In this document: in pieces, positions 14,077 to 19,471 of the stretch
Numbering within the stretch: the first letter of the stretch is position 1
Layout of the letters: each line of letters opens with the position of its first letter
DNA from: DATAEU01 sp046724395
GTDB taxonomy: Bacteria; Actinomycetota; UBA4738; HRBIN12
Direction of reading: 5' to 3'
Assembly: GCA_046724395.1 (NCBI GenBank)
Contig: JBKOWM010000100.1
Span: 1 to 19,471 of the forward strand
Length of the DNA stretch: 19,471 nucleotides
The notes under the pieces: model-generated
What the model was told of the DNA's origin: nothing
Seen by the model: only the letters and a program-made list of their open reading frames with translations
Databases searched by the model: none
Translations under genes and position numbers: made by a program

Positions 14077-14103
14077 GGCTTCCTGAACGCCATTCAGGCA
14101 GCC
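14077..14103 (+). promoter_or_regulatory. 27-base dyad upstream of potA (operator or leader hairpin)
   Basis: GGCT-t-CCTGAA-cgcca-TTCAGG-c-AGCC is an inverted repeat with 10 paired positions per arm, one T/C mismatch and a 5-base centre. It directly follows the CATAAT box and ends 6 bases before the potA ribosome binding site. Its symmetry fits a repressor operator across the transcription start or a leader hairpin. The regulator is not identifiable from the window. Confidence 0.55.
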
Positions 14104-14109
14104 GGTCGG

Positions 14110-14116
14110 AAGGGAG
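14110..14116 (+). promoter_or_regulatory. Ribosome binding site deciding the TTG start of potA
   Basis: AAGGGAG lies 8 bases before TTG 14125, supporting this uncommon start codon for the ATPase gene. Confidence 0.65.
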
Positions 14117-14124
14117 CAGCGGCC

Positions 14125-15252
14125 TTGCCGGACGTCGACGTCCGCCTCGAGCGGGTCACGAAGGACTTCGGGGAGACGGTCGCCGTGGACGACCTGACCC
14201 TCGACATCAACGAGAACGAGTTCTTCAGCCTGCTCGGTCCGTCCGGATGCGGAAAGACGACCACGCTGCGAATGATCGGCGGGTTCGAAGAGCCGACCCG
14301 CGGGACCATCTACCTCGGTGGAAGGGATGTCACCGACCTGCCTCCGTACAAGCGCGACGTGAACACGGTCTTCCAGTCGTATGCGCTGTTTCCCCATCTC
14401 GACGTGTACGAGAACGTCGCGTTCGGCATGCGGCGACAGAAGGTCGCCAAGGACCAGATCGACCGGCGAGTCGGCGAGTCGCTCGCGCTCGTCGAAATGA
14501 CCGGATTCGAGCGCCGAAAGCCGGGGCAGCTCTCGGGGGGCCAGCAGCAACGCGTCGCGCTCGCGCGCGCCCTCGTCAACCGGCCCAAGGTCCTGCTCCT
14601 GGACGAGCCGCTCGGCGCGCTCGATCTCAAGCTTCGCAAGCAGATGCAGCTCGAGCTGAAGCGCATCCAGCAGGAGGTCGGCATCACGTTCATCTACGTC
14701 ACGCACGACCAGGAAGAAGCGATGACGATGTCGAATCGGCTGGCCGTCTTGCGCCACGGGCACATCGAGCAGCTCGGGCCGCCGGAGGAGGTCTACGAGA
14801 GTCCGGACACTGAGTTCGTCGCCGGGTTCCTGGGCGCGTCGAACCTGCTCGATGGCGAGCTCAAGGAGCAGCGCGACGCTCAGACCGTCATCCTGCTGTC
14901 CGGGGGGACGAGCGTCACGCTGCCAACGGACCGCGCGCCGTTTCGGGTGGGATCGCAGGTCAAGGTGGGCGTGCGACCGGAGAAGATCACGATCGCGGCC
15001 GACGACGGCGCCGAACCGGGCCCGGGGCGGAACAGCGTGACGGGACTGCTGCGGATGTCGACGTACATCGGCGTGAGCCACCAGTACAAGGTCGAGGGGC
15101 CGCTCGGCGCGCCCCTCACGGTATGGGTCCAGAACCTGGGGTCGGCGCCGCCACCCCAGCCCGGAGACCGCGTGCGACTGTCGTGGAAATGGGAGCACAC
15201 GTTCGCGGTGCTCCCTCAGGAGGATCTTGCCCTGGAGGAGGGAGACGAATGA
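14125..15252 (+). CDS. potA: Spermidine/putrescine-type ABC transporter ATPase PotA
   Basis: A 375-residue ATPase subunit that powers polyamine import. Walker A G-P-S-G-C-G-K-T-T at 38-46, Q-loop Gln84, signature L-S-G-G-Q-Q-Q-R at 136-143, Walker B L-L-L-D-E-P at 157-162 and the switch His194 are all intact. Residues about 240-375 form the C-terminal TOBE region that serves as a regulatory domain in this subfamily. The TTG start is backed by AAGGGAG at the right distance. potD starts inside its stop codon (ATGA). The order potA, potD, potB, potC differs from the E. coli potABCD order but is a complete importer. Polyamine as substrate rests on the PotD and permease families; related compounds cannot be excluded. 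Confidence 0.92.
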   Translation: MPDVDVRLERVTKDFGETVAVDDLTLDINENEFFSLLGPSGCGKTTTLRMIGGFEEPTRGTIYLGGRDVTDLPPYKRDVNTVFQSYALFPHLDVYENVAFGMRRQKVAKDQIDRRVGESLALVEMTGFERRKPGQLSGGQQQRVALARALVNRPKVLLLDEPLGALDLKLRKQMQLELKRIQQEVGITFIYVTHDQEEAMTMSNRLAVLRHGHIEQLGPPEEVYESPDTEFVAGFLGASNLLDGELKEQRDAQTVILLSGGTSVTLPTDRAPFRVGSQVKVGVRPEKITIAADDGAEPGPGRNSVTGLLRMSTYIGVSHQYKVEGPLGAPLTVWVQNLGSAPPPQPGDRVRLSWKWEHTFAVLPQEDLALEEGDE

Positions 15253-16553
15253 CCGAGCGTGACGATCGCCCGTTCGTCGAGGCGCAGCGGATGCAGGAGA
15301 TCCTGCGGCGGCGACTGACGCGACGCAGCTTGTTGAAGGGTGCAGGGACCGGTGCGAGCGCGCTCGGCCTGGGAGCGATCCTGGCCGCGTGTGCCGGCAA
15401 CGAAGGCGCCGGTGGCGGCGCCACGCAGAGCACAAACGCTGGCGCCGTCTTCTCCGGCGAGCCCGGTGACACGGTCGAGTTTGCCAACTGGCCCCTGTAC
15501 CTGGACCAGGCCAAGGACAGCAACGGCGACGTCTACCACCCGTCGTTGCGCGTCTTCGAGAAGGAGACCGGCATCCACGTCGACTATCAGGACGTGATCC
15601 AGGACAACGCGGAGTTCTTCGGAAAGCTGCGGCCGCAGCTCGAGGCCGGCGATCCGACCGGCTGGGACATCATCGTGATCACCAACGGGACCGAGTTCAC
15701 GGCGCTCGTGCAGAACAACTGGGTGTACCCGCTCGATGCGAGCAAGCACCCCAACTTCGACGCCAACGCCCAGGACTGGGCCAAGGACCCGTACTACGAC
15801 CCGAACAATGAGCACTCGATGGCGTGGCAGTCGGGCATCACGGGCATCGGCGTCAACAAGGACCTCGTCAAGGCGCCCGTTACGAAGATGGACGATCTGG
15901 CGAACCCGGACATCGTCGGGACCGACTCGGTCGGGATGCTGAAGTCCGACATGCCGGACTTTGTGATGATCAATCTCGGCATCGACCCCAAAACGTCCGG
16001 ACCGGACGAGTGGAGGGAAGCGGCCGCGTGGCTGCAGAAGCAGCGCGACTCCGGGACCGTGCGGCAGTACTACACGCAGGGGTACATCGACGACCTGACC
16101 GGCGGGAACCTGTCGGCGACGATGGCGTGGTCGGGCGATGTGCTGTACAACGCGCTGTGGGCCGGCTACACGAACCTCGACTTCGTGTTCCCGCAAGACG
16201 GCGCGCTGCTGTGGATCGACAACATGCTCGTCCCGGTCGGCGCCGGCAACCCCGTCGGCGCGATGCAGGTCATGGACTTCTACTACCGTCCGGAGATCGC
16301 CACGATGGTGACCGAGTGGGTGCTGTACATGTCGCCCGCCAAGGGCGTAGCCGATCTCATTCTGGAGGACGCGCAGAAGGCCGAGGACAAGGGCTGGAAG
16401 GGGTACGCGAACAAGCTCTACGGCACGGCAGAGAGCCCGTATCTCTTCCCCGGCGAGGAGTTTCTGTCGAAGACGTCGTTCGGCCGGCAGCTCAAGACGG
16501 ACGAGGAAGTGGAGGAGTGGAACAGTATCTTCCTGCCGATCTCGCAGGGCTGA
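15249..16553 (+). CDS. potD: PotD-like polyamine-binding lipoprotein, Tat-type signal
   Basis: A 434-residue extracytoplasmic solute-binding protein. The N-terminus has a twin-arginine motif T-R-R-S-L-L-K at 24-30, a hydrophobic stretch and a lipobox L-A-A-C at 45-48, so it is probably exported folded by Tat and anchored through Cys48. Residues 51-70 are a Gly/Ala/Thr-rich linker. Aromatic and acidic ligands of E. coli PotD have counterparts: Trp81 in F-A-N-W, Trp294 in M-A-W-S-G-D, and Trp322 with Asp324 in L-W-I-D. These support binding of putrescine or spermidine, though the exact polyamine is not readable. ATG 15249 overlaps the potA stop and follows GGAGGAGGGAG at 15234-15244. The frame is open upstream over potA, but that part is a shadow. 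Confidence 0.9.
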   Translation: MTERDDRPFVEAQRMQEILRRRLTRRSLLKGAGTGASALGLGAILAACAGNEGAGGGATQSTNAGAVFSGEPGDTVEFANWPLYLDQAKDSNGDVYHPSLRVFEKETGIHVDYQDVIQDNAEFFGKLRPQLEAGDPTGWDIIVITNGTEFTALVQNNWVYPLDASKHPNFDANAQDWAKDPYYDPNNEHSMAWQSGITGIGVNKDLVKAPVTKMDDLANPDIVGTDSVGMLKSDMPDFVMINLGIDPKTSGPDEWREAAAWLQKQRDSGTVRQYYTQGYIDDLTGGNLSATMAWSGDVLYNALWAGYTNLDFVFPQDGALLWIDNMLVPVGAGNPVGAMQVMDFYYRPEIATMVTEWVLYMSPAKGVADLILEDAQKAEDKGWKGYANKLYGTAESPYLFPGEEFLSKTSFGRQLKTDEEVEEWNSIFLPISQG

Positions 16554-16563
16554 GCGGGCGCCG

Positions 16564-17520
16564 ATGGTTGCGTCTACACACGGGCGGAGCCTGACCGGAC
16601 CGGGCGAGGTCCCGGAGCAGGCTCCGCCCGCGCGGGAGAGCTCGTACGCACTGAGCTCGCGCCGTCGTCGGGTGGCGTACTACCTGCTGGCGCCGGCCGG
16701 GATCTGGCTCCTGCTGTTCCTGGTCGTGCCGCTCATCATCCTCGTGTACACCTCGCTACAGAGCGGTGGTTTGTTCTCCGGCGGTTTCCACTTCTCGTGG
16801 GCCTTCTCGAACTACACGGACGGGCTCAGCCAGTACTCCAAGTTCTTCGTCCGGGCGATCGAATACTCGGCGATCGTGACGATCGTCGCTCTGGTCCTCG
16901 CGTACCCGATGACCTACTGGATCGCCTTCTACGGCGGGAAGTGGAAGACGTCGCTGCTGCTGTTGATCCTCGTGCCGTTCTTCGTCTCGTTCGTCATCCG
17001 GACGATCCAGTGGAAGTTCCTGCTCGCCGACAACGGGTTGATCTTCGGTCCCCTGAAGAACCTCGGTCTTGTGCCCGACTCGTTCCACGTCCTGGCCACC
17101 CCGTTCGCCGTGGTGGCGGGCATCACGTACAACTACATCCCCTTCACGGCGCTACCCCTGTACGTTGCCCTCGAGCGGATCGACAAGAGCCTGGTCGAGG
17201 CGGCCAAAGACCTGTATTCCAGTCAGTTCGAGGCGTTTCGCCGCGTGGTCTGGCCGCTGTCGCTGCCTGGGGTGTTCGCCGCGTTCCTGCTGACGTTCGT
17301 TCCGGCGACGGGCGACTACATCAATGTCGACGTACTTGGGGGGCCGGGCACGACCATGATCGGCAACATCATCCAGACGCAGTTTCTCGTTCAGAACAAC
17401 TACCCGGGCGCGGCGGCGATGTCGGTCGTGCTGATGGTCGGGATGCTCATCCTCGGAACGATCTACGCGCGAATCCTCGGGACGGAGGATCCGGCGCTGG
17501 CGGGCGCTCCGGCGGCATGA
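16564..17520 (+). CDS. potB: Polyamine ABC transporter permease PotB
   Basis: A 318-residue inner-membrane permease with six predicted helices, the first near 39-62, after a 35-residue polar N-terminus. The EAA loop that docks on the ATPase is at about 212-235 (V-E-A-A-K-D-L-Y-S-S, then W-P-L-S-L-P-G); the usual Gly after Asp-Leu is Tyr here, a change that also occurs in other actinobacterial members. It starts 10 bases after the potD stop with a weak Shine-Dalgarno sequence, and potC begins in its stop codon (ATGA). It pairs with PotC to form the channel. Confidence 0.92.
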   Translation: MVASTHGRSLTGPGEVPEQAPPARESSYALSSRRRRVAYYLLAPAGIWLLLFLVVPLIILVYTSLQSGGLFSGGFHFSWAFSNYTDGLSQYSKFFVRAIEYSAIVTIVALVLAYPMTYWIAFYGGKWKTSLLLLILVPFFVSFVIRTIQWKFLLADNGLIFGPLKNLGLVPDSFHVLATPFAVVAGITYNYIPFTALPLYVALERIDKSLVEAAKDLYSSQFEAFRRVVWPLSLPGVFAAFLLTFVPATGDYINVDVLGGPGTTMIGNIIQTQFLVQNNYPGAAAMSVVLMVGMLILGTIYARILGTEDPALAGAPAA

Positions 17521-18410
17521 GCGCCGTCACCGTTGCCGAGACGCGGCCGCGAACGCGGGACGACCTCCCGCCGGTCAATCGGCCGCACAAGCGCGTCACT
17601 CGGTTCATCCTGCCGGTCTTTACGTTCCTGATGATCTTCTATCTGACCAGCCCCGTGTTCGTGATGATCCTGTTCGGCTTCAACGACCTGCCGGGGTCCA
17701 ACGAGCGGCAGACGCCGCGCTTCTACGGGTTCACCCTCGACTGGTACAGGAACATCCTGAACGTCGGCGGGCTCGAGACGGCCATCAGGAACTCGCTCTT
17801 CGTCGGCCCCACCAGCGCGCTCGTCGCGACGATCCTCGGGACGCTGCTCGGGCTTGCGCTCGGGCGCTACTGGTTCCGCGGGCGCGGGGCCGTGGCCTTC
17901 GTGATCTTCCTCGCGATCGCGGTCCCCGAGATCGTCCTCGGCTCGTCGCTCCTCTCGATGTTCGTGCAACTCGGGGACATCCCCGTCATCGGTCCGACGC
18001 TTGCGAACATCCTGCCGCTCGGGTTGCCCACCATCCTGGTCTCGCACATCGGCTTCAGCATCGCGTTCGTCGCGGTCACCGTTCGAGCTCGCGTGCAAGG
18101 CCTCGATCGATCGCTCGAGGACGCGGCGCAGGACCTGTTCGCAAGTCCAACTACCGCCTTCTTCAAGGTCACGCTGCCGCTCATCGCGCCGGCGATCCTC
18201 GCGGGCTTTCTGCTGGCGTTCGTCCTGTCGCTGGACGACTTCGTCATCACGAACTTCGTCTCGGGACAGACGACGATGTTTCCCACGTGGGTCTACGGCG
18301 CGACGCGCATCGGGCTCCCGCCACAGGTCAACGTGATCGGCACGCTCCTGTTCGCCGGCGGCATCCTGGCCGCAGTCGCCAACGTGGTCGTCCAACGTCG
18401 CCGCGCGTAA
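17517..18410 (+). CDS. potC: Polyamine ABC transporter permease PotC
   Basis: A 297-residue permease, the second channel subunit. Six helices are predicted, the first near 30-54. The EAA loop lies at about 200-225 (L-E-D-A-A-Q-D-L-F-A-S, then L-P-L-I-A-P-A-I), again without the usual Gly after Asp-Leu. L-S-L-D-D-F at 237-242 followed by T-N-F-V-S-G is typical of PotC. ATG 17517 overlaps the potB stop; the frame runs open far upstream over potB but that is a shadow. It is the last gene of the pot operon: about 180 bases with palindromes and a promoter follow. Confidence 0.92.
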   Translation: MSAVTVAETRPRTRDDLPPVNRPHKRVTRFILPVFTFLMIFYLTSPVFVMILFGFNDLPGSNERQTPRFYGFTLDWYRNILNVGGLETAIRNSLFVGPTSALVATILGTLLGLALGRYWFRGRGAVAFVIFLAIAVPEIVLGSSLLSMFVQLGDIPVIGPTLANILPLGLPTILVSHIGFSIAFVAVTVRARVQGLDRSLEDAAQDLFASPTTAFFKVTLPLIAPAILAGFLLAFVLSLDDFVITNFVSGQTTMFPTWVYGATRIGLPPQVNVIGTLLFAGGILAAVANVVVQRRRA

Positions 18411-18445
18411 CGGGGACGCGGCCCCGCCCCCCGTTGTTCCGGCGT

Positions 18446-18468
18446 CACGGCTGGCGTCGACAGCCGTG
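18446..18468 (+). terminator. Hairpin downstream of the pot operon
   Basis: CACGGCT (18446-18452) pairs perfectly with AGCCGTG (18462-18468) across a 9-base loop, 35 bases after the potC stop. A smaller CGGGG/CCCCG hairpin (18411-18426) starts right at the stop. Neither has a following T-run, so termination may be Rho-dependent or the hairpins may only protect the message. Confidence 0.35.
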
Positions 18469-18485
18469 TCGCGGGCGGGTTCAAA

Positions 18486-18503
18486 TTGTGAAAGTTTTCA
18501 CAA
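18486..18503 (+). promoter_or_regulatory. Perfect 18-base palindrome, Rex- or CRP/GlxR-type operator
   Basis: TTGTGAAAGTTTTCACAA has perfect 8-base arms and a 2-base centre, set in an AT-rich island in a GC-rich genome. It matches the Rex consensus TTGTGAA-N4-TTCACAA at every defined base and also TGTGA-N6-TCACA of CRP-type regulators. It lies about 50 bases before the -35 box of the atp promoter; its centre is near -94 from the predicted start. Rex controls ATP synthase genes in Streptomyces, and GlxR has been linked to atp genes in Corynebacterium. A 10-base palindrome AAGGGCCCTT (18505-18514) adjoins it. Confidence 0.65.
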
Positions 18504-18552
18504 GAAGGGCCCTTATGCCCCGTCTACCTGCGGAAACACCGCCCCGAGCGCT

Positions 18553-18582
18553 TTGACGCACGCCGAGCCCCGCCGATACACT
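18553..18582 (+). promoter_or_regulatory. Promoter of the ATP synthase operon
   Basis: TTGACG (18553-18558), an 18-base spacer and TACACT (18577-18582) form the best -35/-10 pair in the window. The predicted start near 18589 is about 4 bases before ATG 18593, so the message would be almost leaderless. No Shine-Dalgarno sequence precedes that ATG. Confidence 0.6.
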
Positions 18583-18592
18583 CTTGCGGCCG

Positions 18593-18823
18593 ATGGCGCC
18601 CACACGACCTGGCGACGCGTGGAGCGGCATGGGCACCGGATGGGCGATCACCTCAACGTTGATCGGCGGCATCGTCGTCTGCGGCCTTATCGGTTTCGTG
18701 ATCGACCGACTGGTCGGAACGGATTCCATCCTTACCGCGGTCGGGATCGTGCTCGGCGCGGCGGCGGGGATCTATCTCGTGTACCTGAAATGGGGCAAGG
18801 AGAACGGTGAGCGTCGAACCTGA
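18593..18823 (+). CDS. atpZ: AtpZ-like small membrane protein of the ATP synthase operon
   Basis: A 76-residue protein with two hydrophobic helices, near 18-40 and 48-68. The family pattern G-F-V-I-D-R-L-V-G-T between the helices and G-I-V-L-G-A-A-A-G at the second identifies the AtpZ/AtpI-like group found at the start of atp operons. These proteins are proposed to help ion uptake or assembly of the F0 c-ring. ATG 18593 fits the predicted promoter; a TTG at 18584 and ATG at 18638 are alternatives. The 3' end overlaps atpI by 17 bases. Confidence 0.8.
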   Translation: MAPTRPGDAWSGMGTGWAITSTLIGGIVVCGLIGFVIDRLVGTDSILTAVGIVLGAAAGIYLVYLKWGKENGERRT

Positions 18824-19232
18824 GCGCCGGCTGGCAGGTCGTGTCTCCCGGTGGGCAGTCCCCGCGTTCGGCCTCGCATTCGCCGCGGGCGCGATCGTCG
18901 GCGGACGCGACGCGGCCTGGTCGGCGACGATCGGGGTCGCCGTCGTCTTCTTGAACCTCAACGCCTACGCGTGGTCGCTCGCGTGGGCGGCAAGGATCTC
19001 GCCGATCGCCCTGTTCGCGGTTGGCACGGGCGGGTACGTCGTCCGCCTGGCGCTGATCGCGCTCCTGTTGGTGCTGCTCGACCGACTCGCCTGGTTCTCG
19101 GCGCTGGCCTTCGCGCTCGCGGTCGTTCCATCGACGGCATTCGTGCTCGCATACGAGCTGCGCCTGTTGGCCGGCCGGTTCACCTCCGAGCTGTGGACGA
19201 TCCCGTCCACGGAGGGGAGGCCGGCCCCGTGA
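18807..19232 (+). CDS. atpI: ATP synthase protein I (AtpI-like)
   Basis: A 141-residue protein with four hydrophobic segments, near 15-30, 36-57, 62-86 and 90-115, and little sequence conservation, as usual for AtpI. Its place between atpZ and atpB supports the call. AtpI assists assembly of the c-ring but is often dispensable. GTG 18807 is preceded by AAGGAGA at 18797-18803. atpB starts within its stop codon (GTGA). Confidence 0.75.
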   Translation: MSVEPERRLAGRVSRWAVPAFGLAFAAGAIVGGRDAAWSATIGVAVVFLNLNAYAWSLAWAARISPIALFAVGTGGYVVRLALIALLLVLLDRLAWFSALAFALAVVPSTAFVLAYELRLLAGRFTSELWTIPSTEGRPAP

Positions 19233-19471
19233 TCTGCGGCGCGGAGCTTCCCGGCGTCGTCTCGGCGTTCGAGCCGCCGACGACCAAGGACTTCGTCTGG
19301 GGGTGCTGGGGCGGTTCCGTCAGGATCCTCGGCATCCCATTCTGCATGAACTTCATCTACTTCCTGCTGCTGCTCACGTTCTTGGTCTTCGTCGTCCTGT
19401 TCTGGGCCGCCTTCCGCAAGCCGCAGATCGTGCCGGGCAAGCTGCAGGCGCTGATGGAGATGGGGATCGAG
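19229..19471 (+). CDS. atpB: ATP synthase F0 subunit a, 5' part
   Basis: The first 81 codons of subunit a, the stator channel protein that carries protons past the c-ring; the rest lies outside the window. GTG 19229 overlaps the atpI stop and follows GGAGGGGAGG at 19211-19220 with 8 bases between. A polar segment with several Cys and Trp leads into a first helix at about 45-61, then R-K-P-Q-I-V-P-G-K-L-Q-A-L-M-E at about 64-78. That stretch is the recognisable family signature (V-P-x-x-x-Q near the start of the protein). Confidence 0.88.
   Translation, partial: MICGAELPGVVSAFEPPTTKDFVWGCWGGSVRILGIPFCMNFIYFLLLLTFLVFVVLFWAAFRKPQIVPGKLQALMEMGIE

Noticed and set aside
14048..14086. A 12-codon mini-ORF (Met-Met-Arg-Arg-Pro-Leu-Gly-His-Asn-Gln-Ala-Ser) before potA, ending in the dyad, considered as a polyamine-sensing leader peptide.
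   Set aside because: It overlaps the likely -10 box at 14069, so it would not be transcribed from that promoter, and there is no independent support. Conservation in relatives could revive it.
16797..17516. Open frame extending potC upstream over most of potB.
   Set aside because: The translation has no permease-like helices there and is out of frame with potB, which is clear.

Overview
The window is a GC-rich bacterial chromosome segment in which every recognisable gene lies on the plus strand, with gaps of at most about 190 bases and many 1-17 base stop/start overlaps. The order rho, rpmE, (DUF1385 and DivIVA-type genes), prfA, prmC, sua5-type, low-molecular-weight phosphatase, rpiB, glyA, wecA/tagO and then the F-type ATP synthase genes is the arrangement typical of Actinomycetota. 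GTG/TTG starts, a DivIVA-type coiled-coil protein, a mycobacterial-type RpiB active site and a long disordered insert in Rho fit this. I infer a deep-branching actinobacterium (Thermoleophilia-, Rubrobacteria- or Acidimicrobiia-like). The rank is a judgement from gene order and has not been tested by search.

Region 1 (1-3817) is an unusual metabolic cluster. It holds a calcineurin-like phosphoesterase, a close homologue of archaeal cyclic 2,3-diphosphoglycerate synthetase (cpgS), a 2-phosphoglycerate kinase with an N-terminal ATP-cone, and a small transaldolase. The kinase and synthetase are the two known steps from 2-phosphoglycerate to cyclic 2,3-diphosphoglycerate, a thermoprotectant and phosphate store of methanogens. 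A bacterial operon for it, with a phosphoesterase next door that could open the ring, is the most interesting biology here.

Region 2 (3818-13944) is core housekeeping: transcription termination (rho), ribosome and translation (rpmE, prfA, prmC, t6A synthesis), a DUF1385 membrane protein, a DivIVA-type protein, a tyrosine-phosphatase-like enzyme, RpiB, a sequence-divergent GlyA, and the WecA/TagO enzyme that starts cell-surface polymer synthesis on undecaprenyl phosphate. Two copies of a roughly 40-base hairpin-forming repeat sit at the 3' ends of rho and the sua5-type gene.

Region 3 (14069-18410) is a complete spermidine/putrescine-type ABC transporter operon (potA, potD, potB, potC). It has its own likely promoter and a strong 27-base dyad just before potA, and it interrupts the usual junction between wecA/tagO and the ATP synthase genes.

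Region 4 (18411-19471) carries a perfect 18-base palindrome that fits both the Rex and the CRP/GlxR operator consensus. It is followed by a good -35/-10 promoter and the start of the atp operon (atpZ, atpI, atpB running off the end). Several genes that lack a Shine-Dalgarno sequence have a -10-like box only 6-14 bases upstream of the start codon, suggesting leaderless or nearly leaderless transcripts. I saw no tRNA, rRNA, CRISPR array, transposase or integrase, and no gene-free stretch longer than 300 bases.
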